64,000 nt of DNA from CALAED01 sp036378315 (GTDB lineage Bacteria; Actinomycetota; Actinomycetes; Streptosporangiales; Streptosporangiaceae), in contig DASUWU010000087.1 of the NCBI GenBank assembly GCA_036378315.1, forward strand, positions 41,034 through 105,033, given 5' to 3'. Positions 1 to 7,887 of the stretch are shown here, piece after piece. The notes beneath the pieces are model-generated. The model saw nothing but the letters and a program-made list of their open reading frames with translations, did not search any database and was not told where the DNA came from. Within the stretch, counting starts at the first letter, position 1. Every line of letters begins with the position of its first letter. The position numbers were made by a program, and so were the translations under genes.

Positions 1-1
1 G

Positions 2-109
2 TCTCACGCCCGCTTCCAGGCCGACACCGAACCTCTCATCTACCTCGCGGGCCGGTACGGCGTCTTCGCCGGCGACCCGAGCCCACTCCCACCACACAGC
101 GGCGGCTGA
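2..109 (+). CDS. C-terminal fragment of an unidentified protein
   Basis: An open frame enters from the left edge and stops at a TGA 45 nt before the ABC substrate-binding gene. The 35 visible residues (SHARFQADTEPLIYLAGRYG...) have the third-position G+C of a real gene and lie in the same direction as the following operon, so this is probably the last codons of an upstream gene. Too little is visible to name a family. It could belong to the same catabolic operon. Confidence 0.45.
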   Translation, partial: SHARFQADTEPLIYLAGRYGVFAGDPSPLPPHSGG

Positions 110-153
110 CGACCCGATCCGCGCGGCACCGCCGTTCGATCTAAGGACTCTCG

Positions 154-1233
154 ATGAACAGACCTCATCGGCATCTCATCGCCATCGTGGCGCTCTGCTC
201 GACCCTCATCGCGCCGGCCGCCTGCAAGGCCGCCGGTGGCTCGTCCACCACGAAGTCGGGTGGGCTGACCGTCATCAGGATCGGCTCGGAGAAGGTGACG
301 TCCGACGCCGGCATCTTCATGGCGGACCATCTCGGATACTTCAAGAAGGTCGGCCTGAAGGTGCAGTACGTGCGCCTGGCCAACGCCCCGGCGATCACGA
401 ACGCGCTCGCCACCGGGGACCTCGAGGTCGCCGGCGCCTCGCTCGCCCCCGGCGTCTTCTCCTCGTTGAACAGCGGCCTCGACATCCGGCTCGTCGGCGA
501 CAAGCAGAGCATCAGGCCCGGCGTCTCGGCGACCCGCTTCGCGGTCAAGCCGCAGTACGACAAGGGCAACATCAAGGCGACGCTGCAGGCCCTGCGCGGG
601 AAGCGGATCGCCGTCCACAGCAAGCTGTCCATCCAGGTCTTCATGCTGAACAACCTGCTGGCCAGGAACGGCATGTCCCTGAACGACTTCAAGATCGTGC
701 CAGTGCTGTCACCCGACCAGATCAGCGCCTTCAAGGGCGGCTCGATCGACGCCGCGGTGATGTTGGAGCCCTTCCTCACGCAGGGCGTCCGGCTCGGCCT
801 CGTGAAGATGGCCTCCGACATGACCGAGGGCACGCCGCAGTCGGGAGAGGTGCTGACCGGCCTGCTGTACGGCAAGAAGCTCATCGAGGACAAGAAGCTC
901 GGCGACGACTTCATGCTCGCGTACATGCGCGGCGTACGGGCCTACAACGACGCGGTCTTCGGCGGCAAGGACAAGGACAAGGCCTTCGACATCATCGCCA
1001 AGGAGACCGCCAAGCCACTCGACCTGGTGAAGAACACCTTCCCCTGCGGCCTCGAGCCCGACCAGCAGCTCGACGTGGCGTACCTGAAGAAGCTGCAGGA
1101 CTTCTATGTCGGCCAGCGTCTCCTCACCCGGCCCGCCGACGTCTCCAAGCTCGTGGACACCTCGTACGCCGACCACGCGCGCGCGAAGCTCGGACCGTAC
1201 AAGGCCGCCGGCGGCTCCGGCGGCACCGGCTGA
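154..1233 (+). CDS. ABC transporter substrate-binding lipoprotein, NMT1/TauA/SsuA type
   Basis: Extracytoplasmic solute-binding component of an importer whose ATPase and permease follow directly. The 359-residue protein begins with a basic n-region, a hydrophobic core and a cysteine at position 24 (APAAC), consistent with a lipoprotein signal although proline at -3 is unusual. The mature part has the layout of the NitT/TauT class: IRIGSEKVTSDAGIFMADHLGYFKKVGLKV near the N-terminus, then a segment rich in LATGDLEVAGASLAPG. This class carries sulfonates, nitrate, pyrimidine precursors or aromatic acids. The ligand cannot be read from sequence, but the downstream enzymes suggest a cyclic or aromatic acid (inference). 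Confidence 0.88.
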   Translation: MNRPHRHLIAIVALCSTLIAPAACKAAGGSSTTKSGGLTVIRIGSEKVTSDAGIFMADHLGYFKKVGLKVQYVRLANAPAITNALATGDLEVAGASLAPGVFSSLNSGLDIRLVGDKQSIRPGVSATRFAVKPQYDKGNIKATLQALRGKRIAVHSKLSIQVFMLNNLLARNGMSLNDFKIVPVLSPDQISAFKGGSIDAAVMLEPFLTQGVRLGLVKMASDMTEGTPQSGEVLTGLLYGKKLIEDKKLGDDFMLAYMRGVRAYNDAVFGGKDKDKAFDIIAKETAKPLDLVKNTFPCGLEPDQQLDVAYLKKLQDFYVGQRLLTRPADVSKLVDTSYADHARAKLGPYKAAGGSGGTG

Positions 1234-1276
1234 TCGCAGGAGCCCGGAGCAGAGAGCAGGGAGCAGGGAGTTGGTC

Positions 1277-2224
1277 ATGAAGAGTCCAGACGACCCGGCC
1301 GTCCGGATCCAGGGCCTGACAAAGGTCTTCCTCGGCCGTAACGGCACGGCGGTGCACGCGCTGCAGGACGTCGACCTAGAGGTGAACCGCGGCGAGGTCG
1401 TGGCGGTGATCGGGCCGAGCGGCTGTGGAAAGACCACACTGCTCCGCGTGCTCGCCGGCCTGGACACGACCTACGAGGGCCACGTCCAGTGGGACGTCAC
1501 CGGCGAACCCGGCGCCGGCGGCAACGCCCGCTCCGGCGGCGCCCGCGGGGGGCGGGCGCCGCGGGACCGGCTGACCAGCGCGACGGTCTTCCAGGCCGAC
1601 TCGACGCTGCCGTGGCTGACGGTCGAGCGCAACGTCAGGCTCGGTCTTTGCCGGTTGCGGCTGGACCGCCGCGCGGCCGACGCGCGGGTGCACGACGTGC
1701 TGCACCTGGTCGGTCTGCGGGACTTTCCCCGCGCCTACCCGCATGAGCTGTCGGGCGGCATGCGCCAGCGCGTCGCCATCGCCCGCGCACTGGCCACCCG
1801 GCCGCACCTGCTGCTCATGGACGAGCCGCTGGCCGCGCTGGACGCGCAGACCAGGATCGTCATGCAGCAAGAACTGATCAACATCTGGCGGGAGACCCAC
1901 TCGACGGTCGTGTACGTGACCCACGACATCGAGGAGGCCGTCACCGTGGCCGACCGGGTGGTCGTGCTGTCGGCCAGGCCCGGCCGGGTGCGCCTGGTCC
2001 GTACCACGCCCACCACGGGCGCCAGCGTCACCGACCTGCGCAGGGAACGCGCCTTCGGCGACCTCGTGGTGGAACTGTGGAACGCGATCGCCGACGAAGT
2101 GGGCATCTCCCTGTCGCCCGCCGGATCCTCGTCACCCGCCGGATCCTCGTCACCCGCCGGCCCGTCGGCACCGGCCGGCCACGCGTCACCGGCCGGTCCC
2201 TCGACGAAGGCGGGTGCGGCATGA
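1277..2224 (+). CDS. ABC transporter ATP-binding protein, NitT/TauT family
   Basis: Cytoplasmic ATPase of the importer. Walker A (GPSGCGKTT), a Q-loop region, signature LSGGMRQR, Walker B LLLMDEPLAALD and H-loop VTHD are all present. The ATG at this start has GGGAG 6 nt upstream; the frame is open further upstream but without family similarity. Two oddities: a Gly/Arg-rich insertion (GEPGAGGNARSGGARGGRAPRD) between Walker A and the Q-loop, and a C-terminal tail of five six-residue SPAGSS-like repeats encoded by 18-bp DNA repeats. The stop overlaps the permease start by ATGA, so the two are translationally coupled. Confidence 0.92.
   Translation: MKSPDDPAVRIQGLTKVFLGRNGTAVHALQDVDLEVNRGEVVAVIGPSGCGKTTLLRVLAGLDTTYEGHVQWDVTGEPGAGGNARSGGARGGRAPRDRLTSATVFQADSTLPWLTVERNVRLGLCRLRLDRRAADARVHDVLHLVGLRDFPRAYPHELSGGMRQRVAIARALATRPHLLLMDEPLAALDAQTRIVMQQELINIWRETHSTVVYVTHDIEEAVTVADRVVVLSARPGRVRLVRTTPTTGASVTDLRRERAFGDLVVELWNAIADEVGISLSPAGSSSPAGSSSPAGPSAPAGHASPAGPSTKAGAA
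2114..2203 (+). repeat. Five 18-bp in-frame tandem repeats in the ATPase tail
   Basis: Five consecutive 18-bp units encode SPAGSS, SPAGSS, SPAGPS, APAGHA and SPAGPS. The first two are nearly identical at DNA level and later units diverge progressively. The array adds a flexible Pro/Ala/Ser tail after the ABC fold and can change length in phase by slippage. Confidence 0.85.
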
Positions 2225-3081
2225 CGACCGGTTCGAGCGTGCGCGACACCCCGGTGAAGTCGGCGACCATGGCCTTCGGCGACTCGGTCGAGCGGCTGCG
2301 GCGCCGCCGCACCGGTGAACAGCGCAAGCGGCTCGCGTGGGCGATCCTCACTCCGGTGACGTTGCTCGCCATCTGGGAGATCGCCACCCGCGTCGGGGTG
2401 CTCGACGCCAGGTTCTTCCCGCCGCCACTGAAGATCATCTCCGACTCGTTCGGGTTCCTGACCGACCCGCAGCTGAGGCATGAGCTGCTCCACAACCTCG
2501 GCGAGTCGGGAACCCGGCTGATCGCCGGCTTCGTCATCGGCACCTGCGCCGGCCTCGCGGTCGGGCTCGCGATGGGCCTCCACCCCGTCACCCGCTACGC
2601 ACTGAGCGGGGTGATCAATGCCTCGTACCCGCTGCCGAAGCTGACCCTGTTTCCATTGATGATCATCTTCTTCGGCATCGGGAACATGAGCATGATCGCG
2701 CTCATCGCGCTGGGCGTGTTCTTCATGGTGTGCATCAACACGACCTCGGGCGTCATCTACAGCAGCCCGATCTACGACGACGTGGCGCGCTCCTACGAGC
2801 TGCCCCGGCTGGTACGGCTACGGCTCATCACCATCCCGGCCGCCATCCCGTCGGTGATCAGCGGCCTGCGGCTCGCTTTCGGCCAGGCGCTGATCATCCT
2901 CGTCTCGACGGAGTTCGTGTCGGGGAACGGCGGGATCGGCTACCTGATCTGGAACTCGTGGCAGGTGCTCGACGTCCCGATGATGTTCGTCGGGCTGACC
3001 ATCGTCGGCCTGACCGGATGGCTCGTCTCGGTCGGCATCAACCGGCTGGGCAGGACGCTCGCCCCGTGGCAGTCCGACTGA
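2221..3081 (+). CDS. ABC transporter permease, SsuC/TauC type
   Basis: Membrane subunit of the importer, 286 residues with about six hydrophobic segments. The EAA-loop region appears around DDVARSYELPRLVRLRLITIPAAIPSVISGLRLAFGQA, typical of the BPD_transp_1 family, with terminal ISTEFVSGNGGIGYLIWNSW. The chosen ATG overlaps the stop of the ATPase gene (ATGA), which excludes the longer open frame upstream. Gene order binding protein, ATPase, permease makes a complete importer. Confidence 0.92.
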   Translation: MTTGSSVRDTPVKSATMAFGDSVERLRRRRTGEQRKRLAWAILTPVTLLAIWEIATRVGVLDARFFPPPLKIISDSFGFLTDPQLRHELLHNLGESGTRLIAGFVIGTCAGLAVGLAMGLHPVTRYALSGVINASYPLPKLTLFPLMIIFFGIGNMSMIALIALGVFFMVCINTTSGVIYSSPIYDDVARSYELPRLVRLRLITIPAAIPSVISGLRLAFGQALIILVSTEFVSGNGGIGYLIWNSWQVLDVPMMFVGLTIVGLTGWLVSVGINRLGRTLAPWQSD

Positions 3082-3142
3082 GGCCACGCGGCGGCCGCGC
3101 GACCGGCGAACTCGACAAAGCCCCAAGAGACGAAAGGCGGAT

Positions 3143-4042
3143 ATGAAGCAACCCGAGGAACACACGATCGACGCCGGCGGGTTCACCACGCACTATCTGG
3201 AGTCGGTTCCCGAGGGCGAGCCTGAGGCGACGGTCGTCCTGGTGCACGAGGGTGCGATCGGCGCGGACGCCAGGACCTGCTGGAGCGGCGTCATGCCGCT
3301 GCTCGCCGAGCGCTATCGCGTCCTCGCCCCCGATCTGCTCGGCTACGGCGACTCGGCGAAGGTCGTCTACCTGGACCGGCAGCCGTACGACTTCCGCATC
3401 GACCACCTCGCGGCGTTCTGCGAAGCCGTCGGGGTGGGCCCGGAAGGCGCCCACTTCGCCGGGCACTCCTTCGGCGGCTCGCTCGTGCTGCGGACCCTCG
3501 CCGCGCCGTCCCCGCGGCTCCCCGCGCGCAGCGGCGTCAGCATCTCGGGTTCCGGCGGCCCGTGGCGGACGCCGGCGGCCACCCAGGAGCTGGGCCGGTT
3601 CGACGGGACGGAGCGGGACATCCGCCGGATGCTGACGATCATGGTCGACGACTTCCCCGGCTTCGAGGACAACGTCCGGCTGCGCTACGCCAACACCAGA
3701 AAGCCCGGCCATGTCGAGGCATGCCTGGCGCTCCGGTTGAAGCACCCCGCGCCGATCCCGGCAGCGGGCGCGTCCGGCGGCCGGCCCTGGCCGGCGGACC
3801 TGCGCGAGTGCCAGGTGCCTGTGATGGTCGTGGGCGGCGACCGCGACGTGCTGCTCGAACCCGGCTGGACGGACCACTTCGCGGACGCGGCGCCGCGCGT
3901 CTCCGTCCGGCGGTTGGACAGCAAGCACGCCCCCAACATCGACCGGCCGGAGATCGTCGCCGAGCTGCTGGCGCGGTTCTTCTCCACATCAGCCCCGCCG
4001 CGGCAGCGCCGCGACGAGCGCCCAGGAATGGTGCGCCGGTGA
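3143..4042 (+). CDS. Alpha/beta hydrolase, meta-cleavage-product hydrolase-like
   Basis: 299-residue alpha/beta-hydrolase with an apparently intact triad: nucleophile in GHSFGG, acid in VVGGDRDVLL, and histidine in SKHAPNID. The oxyanion-hole region is VLVHEG rather than the usual HG. Best resemblance is to hydrolases that cut C-C or ester bonds in ring-cleavage pathways. A purine-rich stretch AAAGGCGG precedes the ATG. It follows the importer after 61 nt and overlaps the next gene by GTGA, so it belongs to the same operon. Substrate unknown. Confidence 0.82.
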   Translation: MKQPEEHTIDAGGFTTHYLESVPEGEPEATVVLVHEGAIGADARTCWSGVMPLLAERYRVLAPDLLGYGDSAKVVYLDRQPYDFRIDHLAAFCEAVGVGPEGAHFAGHSFGGSLVLRTLAAPSPRLPARSGVSISGSGGPWRTPAATQELGRFDGTERDIRRMLTIMVDDFPGFEDNVRLRYANTRKPGHVEACLALRLKHPAPIPAAGASGGRPWPADLRECQVPVMVVGGDRDVLLEPGWTDHFADAAPRVSVRRLDSKHAPNIDRPEIVAELLARFFSTSAPPRQRRDERPGMVRR

Positions 4043-4641
4043 ACGAACCGGCCGCCGGCGCCGATCGCGCCGGGCCAGGCGCCGGCCGGCTGCCCACCCT
4101 GAAGCCGGACGACCTGACTCCTGACCAGCGCGCCCTGCACAGCCGGATCATGACCGGACCGCGGCGCGAGCACGCGACGTTCTTCCCCGTGGCTGACGAC
4201 GACGGAGTCCTGAGCGGCCCGTACCGGGCCATGCTGCTGAGCCCGGACGTCGGCGGGGCGCTGGAACGCGTCGGCGTCGCGGTCAGGTACGAGTCGACCG
4301 TGCCCCCCGCCGTCCGGGAGCTCGCGATCCTGATGGTCGCGCGCCACTGCCGCTGCCAGGTCGAGTGGCGGGCGCATGAGGCGCTGGCCCGCGCGTCCGG
4401 CGTCCCCGGCGTGACGATCGAGACGCTGGCGGCCGGCGACCCGCCGACCCTGGTCGGCGACGAGGCGCGGGTGACGCACGCGTTCGTCCACGAGCTGCTC
4501 GTGGACAACCGCGTCTCGGACGAGACGTTCGGGCGCGCGGTGGCGTTGCTGTCGCTCGCCGGCGTCTTCGAGCTGATCGTGACGGTCGGTTACTACCAGA
4601 TCATCGCGGGCGTGAACAACGCCTTCGATCTGTCGGGTTAG
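4039..4641 (+). CDS. Carboxymuconolactone decarboxylase family (AhpD-like) protein
   Basis: Starts at a GTG overlapping the previous stop (GTGA). The 200-residue protein carries the CMD-domain signature in its middle (RELAILMVARHCRCQVEWRAHEALARASGV): in gamma-carboxymuconolactone decarboxylases the EW...H segment lies at the active site, while AhpD proteins use CxxC. Here the cysteines form CRC, so redox function is doubtful. Length and N-terminal extension match the many actinobacterial CMD proteins found in aromatic-catabolic operons. Role inferred: ring-fission product processing or peroxide detoxification. Confidence 0.8.
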   Translation: MNEPAAGADRAGPGAGRLPTLKPDDLTPDQRALHSRIMTGPRREHATFFPVADDDGVLSGPYRAMLLSPDVGGALERVGVAVRYESTVPPAVRELAILMVARHCRCQVEWRAHEALARASGVPGVTIETLAAGDPPTLVGDEARVTHAFVHELLVDNRVSDETFGRAVALLSLAGVFELIVTVGYYQIIAGVNNAFDLSG

Positions 4642-4658
4642 CCGCGAAAGGCGGGGAG

Positions 4659-5516
4659 ATGAAAACCCTGGACGGGCACGCCGTCGTCGTCACCGGCGCG
4701 GGCCGCGGGCTCGGCCGCGCGTACGCGGTGCACGCCGCGCGTTCGGGCGCGGCGGTGGTCGTCAACGACATCGACGCGGCGGCGAGCGAGCGGGTCGCCC
4801 AGGACATCAGGGCCTTCGGCGGGACGAGCGTGGCCAGCGGGCACTCCGTGGCCGACCCCGACGCCGCCGCCGAGCTGGTCGACCTGTGCGTGAGGTCCTT
4901 CGGCGCCATCGACGGCCTGGTCAACAACGCCGGCCTGTTCCACCTGGCCGATCCGTGGGCCGAGGATCCGCGGCGCGTACGCGCGCTGGTCGAGGTCAAC
5001 GTCATGGGCACCATCCAGTGCGGGCTGGCCGCGATCGCGCGGATGCGCGAGCAGGGCCGGCCGGGTTCCATCGTGAACGTCACCTCCGGCACCCATCTCG
5101 GCTTTCCCGGCGCCGCGGTCTACGGCGCCACCAAGGGCGCGGTCGCCTCGCTCACGTACGGCTGGGCACTGGACCTGCGGGAGTCGGGCATCAGGGTCAA
5201 CGCGATCTCGCCGCTCGCCGTCACCGACATGAAGCTGCCCCCGCACGAGGGGCACGCGCGCCCCGAGGAGATCGCGGCGCTGGTGACGTTCCTGCTGAGC
5301 GAGCGGGCCGCGGGCATCACCGGTCAGGTCGTCCGGCGGGACCGGCGGATGCTGGGCCTCATCAGACATCCCGCGATCGGGGAGATGGTCGAAGGCCCGG
5401 CGTGGGAGGTCGACGACATCGAGCGCGCCTTCCGGACGTCGCTGGGCGACCTCGAGCCCGTCGGTTACGGGGAGCATCGCCTGATCCCGACCGGGCCCTT
5501 GAATGAAATAGAATAA
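4659..5516 (+). CDS. SDR family oxidoreductase
   Basis: Classical short-chain dehydrogenase: cofactor motif TGAGRGLG at the N-terminus, NNAG in VNNAGLFH, catalytic serine in NVTSGTH and YGATK for the YxxxK pair. At 285 residues it has an extra ~45-residue C-terminal extension compared with minimal SDRs. GGGGAG lies 5 nt before the ATG. The preceding D-D-I after strand 2 (VVNDID) suggests NAD(H) preference. It lies 17 nt after the CMD gene in the same operon. Confidence 0.88.
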   Translation: MKTLDGHAVVVTGAGRGLGRAYAVHAARSGAAVVVNDIDAAASERVAQDIRAFGGTSVASGHSVADPDAAAELVDLCVRSFGAIDGLVNNAGLFHLADPWAEDPRRVRALVEVNVMGTIQCGLAAIARMREQGRPGSIVNVTSGTHLGFPGAAVYGATKGAVASLTYGWALDLRESGIRVNAISPLAVTDMKLPPHEGHARPEEIAALVTFLLSERAAGITGQVVRRDRRMLGLIRHPAIGEMVEGPAWEVDDIERAFRTSLGDLEPVGYGEHRLIPTGPLNEIE

Positions 5517-5540
5517 TGTTTATCATATTAAAGTAAGGGC
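5501..5540. promoter_or_regulatory. AT-rich island between two catabolic genes
   Basis: The last codons of the SDR gene and the next 20 nt form a sharply A+T-rich patch (TAATGTTTATCATATTA core, 5514-5530 approximately) in otherwise very G+C-rich DNA. The outer TAAT...ATTA is symmetric. It could hold a promoter or operator for the second half of the catabolic cluster, plausibly bound by the GntR protein encoded at the end of it. No convincing -35/-10 pair was assigned. Confidence 0.35.
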
Positions 5541-5597
5541 CTACCGCTCGCCGACGGCGGCCGGTGAGGCACAGCGAGGTAGGAGGAGAGGGTCACC

Positions 5598-6398
5598 GTG
5601 ACCGAGGCCAACGGGTCCGGCGCTCCACGGCTGCTGTTCCTGCACGACGCCGACGTGCTGCCCGGGCCGCTCGGCTCCCTGCGCGAGCTGGCGGCGGAGT
5701 TCGACGTGGAGGTCCCCCGCCACCCCGGGTTCGGCACGGACATGGACGCCGCGGCCGCCGACTGGGACTGCGTGGCCGATCTCGCCCAGCACTACCTGCA
5801 CCGGCTGGAGCGCGACGAGGGCGACGCCGCAGGGCCGCTGCACCTCGCGGGGGCCGGCTTCGGCGGCTGGATCGCCCTGGAGATGGCGGTCCGCCGGCAG
5901 CGCCGGTTCGCCTCGCTCATCCTCGTCTCGCCGTACGGCGTGAAGCTGTTCGGCCGGACCGAGCGGGAGTTCGCCGACATCCTGCTGCTCGACCCCGCCG
6001 AGGTCGTCGAGCTCGGCTGGGCCGACCCGGCCGCCTGTCACGGGTTGCGCATGCCGGGCTTCCCCGCGCACCAGGACGACGCGCAGAACGAGCGGGCGTT
6101 CGCCGACCGGGCCGCGCTGGCGCGCTACGCGTGGAAGCCCTTCATGCACGACCCGCGGTTGCGGCGCTGGCTGCACATCCTGACGATCCCGACGCTCGTG
6201 GTGGCCGGCGGCGCCGACCGGCTGGTCGCGCCCGCGCACTCGAGCGCGCTGGCCGACCTCATCCCCGGGGCGCGCTACGTCGAGATCCCGGGGGCCGGGC
6301 ACTACCCCTACCTCGAGACGCCGGACGCGTTCCGCCGGGCCGTGACGTCGTTCATATCCGACATCTCCGCGAACCGGAAGATTGGAGCCCGCCAGTGA
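5598..6398 (+). CDS. Alpha/beta-hydrolase-fold protein lacking the nucleophile serine
   Basis: 266-residue alpha/beta-hydrolase-fold protein with GTG start and a very strong ribosome site (AGGAGGAG). The nucleophile elbow reads AGAGFGGW where the other hydrolase of the cluster has AGHSFGGS, so the catalytic serine position is glycine. The presumed acid (AGGADRLVAP) and histidine (GAGHYPYLE) are retained. The DNA at 5848-5874 confirms Gly. It may be a non-hydrolytic binding protein or use another nucleophile. Stop overlaps the LLM gene by GTGA, implying coupled expression and perhaps partnership. Confidence 0.78.
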   Translation: MTEANGSGAPRLLFLHDADVLPGPLGSLRELAAEFDVEVPRHPGFGTDMDAAAADWDCVADLAQHYLHRLERDEGDAAGPLHLAGAGFGGWIALEMAVRRQRRFASLILVSPYGVKLFGRTEREFADILLLDPAEVVELGWADPAACHGLRMPGFPAHQDDAQNERAFADRAALARYAWKPFMHDPRLRRWLHILTIPTLVVAGGADRLVAPAHSSALADLIPGARYVEIPGAGHYPYLETPDAFRRAVTSFISDISANRKIGARQ

Positions 6399-7606
6399 AG
6401 TGCTTCCACTTCAGCGAGATGCCCTATCCGTACATCTCTCCCGAGGCGGAGGAAGAGAACCGCGGCCTGAAGTACTTCATGCCCAACCGCTACTACGACC
6501 CGGCCCGCGGCTACGAGCTGTACCAGCGTTATCTGGACGAGTACGAGCTGGCCGACGAGCTCGGCCTCAACCTGATGGTCAACGAGCACCACCAGTCCGC
6601 CTCGACGTTGCACGTCTCGGCGACGCTCAGCGCGGCCTCGGTGCTGGCCAGGACGCGCAACGGACGCGTGCTCGTGCTCGGCACCCCGCTGCCGCACCGC
6701 GAGAACCCGGTGCGGGTCGCGGAGGAGGTGGCCTATCTGGACTCGATCAGCGCCGGCCGCATCGACTGCGGATTCGTGCGCGGAGTGCAGGGAGAGACGT
6801 GGCCGTCCAACCAGAACCCCGCGCACAACATGGACATGTTCATCGAGGCGCACGACCTCATCAAGGAGGCGTGGACCCGCCACGACGTGTTCTCCTGGGA
6901 GGGGCGCTTCTACCACTACCGGTACGTCAGCATCTGGCCCAGGCCCTACCAGCAGCCCCACCCGCCGATCTGGGTGAGCGGGACCACGCGCCGGCTGGTC
7001 GAATGGACGGCGCGCCACGGATACACGCTGTGCAACCTACTCGGCACCTACGACGACACGGCGAGCTCGTTCCGGCTGTACAGGAAGACGGCGGTCGACG
7101 CCGGGCTCCCCGAGCCCTCCCCCGACAACTTCGCCTACCTGGCCTTCTGCCATGTGGCCCCCACGGAGGAACAGGCGCGGCGCTCAGGGGAGAAGCTCAT
7201 GTGGTACCTGAAGCAGGGACGGTTGCGGCTGGGCGCGGCCAGCCCGCCCGGCTACTCGTCCACCACCGCCGCCGTCGCGGCGCTGCGCGGCAAGCTCGGC
7301 GAGGTGCGCAAGTACAGCTTCGAGCGCCTGGTCGACGAGGGGATCATGCTGGTCGGCACGCCGGACACCGTGGCCAAGCAGATCCAGCGCCTCTACGAGG
7401 CGACCGGGGTCGGCAACCTCATCCTGATGAACCAGGCCGGCGAGATGACCAGCAACGAGGTCCGCGACAGCCTGTGCCTGTTCGCGCGCGAGGTGCTCCC
7501 CGCCGTCGCGCCGATCGGCAGGGCGTGGCAGGACGACGACACCAGCTGGCGGGTCGACCGCGACCGCGGTCCGGTCGAGACCGTGCTCGCCAGCGCGCTG
7601 TCATAG
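6395..7606 (+). CDS. LLM class flavin-dependent oxidoreductase (luciferase-like)
   Basis: 403-residue luciferase-like monooxygenase with GTG start overlapping the upstream stop. Family features: KCFHFSEMPYP at the start, the long ASTLHVSATLSAASVLARTRNGRVLVLGTPLPHRENPVRVAEEVAYLDSISAGRIDCGFVRG block, and PPIWVSGTTRR. Members use reduced FMN or F420 to oxidise or hydroxylate small substrates; which cofactor is used here is not clear. No flavin reductase gene is adjacent. Placed between a hydrolase and a tautomerase, it likely performs the oxygenation step of the pathway. Confidence 0.87.
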   Translation: MKCFHFSEMPYPYISPEAEEENRGLKYFMPNRYYDPARGYELYQRYLDEYELADELGLNLMVNEHHQSASTLHVSATLSAASVLARTRNGRVLVLGTPLPHRENPVRVAEEVAYLDSISAGRIDCGFVRGVQGETWPSNQNPAHNMDMFIEAHDLIKEAWTRHDVFSWEGRFYHYRYVSIWPRPYQQPHPPIWVSGTTRRLVEWTARHGYTLCNLLGTYDDTASSFRLYRKTAVDAGLPEPSPDNFAYLAFCHVAPTEEQARRSGEKLMWYLKQGRLRLGAASPPGYSSTTAAVAALRGKLGEVRKYSFERLVDEGIMLVGTPDTVAKQIQRLYEATGVGNLILMNQAGEMTSNEVRDSLCLFAREVLPAVAPIGRAWQDDDTSWRVDRDRGPVETVLASALS

Positions 7607-7616
7607 CCGGATATCC

Positions 7617-7656
7617 GTCGAGCCGGATCAGTAGACGTCGAGCCGGATCAGTAGAC
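7617..7656. repeat. Perfect 20-bp tandem duplication
   Basis: GTCGAGCCGGATCAGTAGAC occurs twice back to back in the 68-nt gap between the LLM and tautomerase genes. The unit looks like a recent slippage duplication; it moves the tautomerase start away from the upstream stop. Confidence 0.9.
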
Positions 7657-7674
7657 AAGGACAAGGAGCGTGGC

Positions 7675-7887
7675 ATGCCGAGGATCATCGTGCAGGCGGT
7701 CGAGGGCAGATCGCTCGAGCAGAAGCGGCGTCTCGTCCGGGCCATCACCGCAGGCGTCGTCGACGCCTTCTCGGTGTCGCCCGAGAGCGTGACCGTGGTG
7801 ATCGAAGAAATACGGAAGGAACACCTCGCCAAGGCTGGGGTGCTGGCCGCCGACCGCGACGCGCACGCCGCCGGTGCGACGCAGTGA
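7675..7887 (+). CDS. 4-oxalocrotonate tautomerase family protein
   Basis: A 70-residue protein beginning MPRIIVQAVEGRSLEQKRRLV, with the N-terminal proline that acts as catalytic base once Met is removed, and the usual beta-alpha-beta length. Family members tautomerise 2-hydroxymuconate or related dienols downstream of ring cleavage. Start fixed by the need for Pro at residue 2; AAGGAGC lies 6 nt upstream. The stop overlaps the next SDR gene by GTGA. An arginine expected near residue 11 is present. Confidence 0.85.
   Translation: MPRIIVQAVEGRSLEQKRRLVRAITAGVVDAFSVSPESVTVVIEEIRKEHLAKAGVLAADRDAHAAGATQ

Noticed and set aside
2114..2203. CRISPR-like repeat array
   Set aside because: Repeats are contiguous, in frame and encode a Pro/Ser tail; no spacers.
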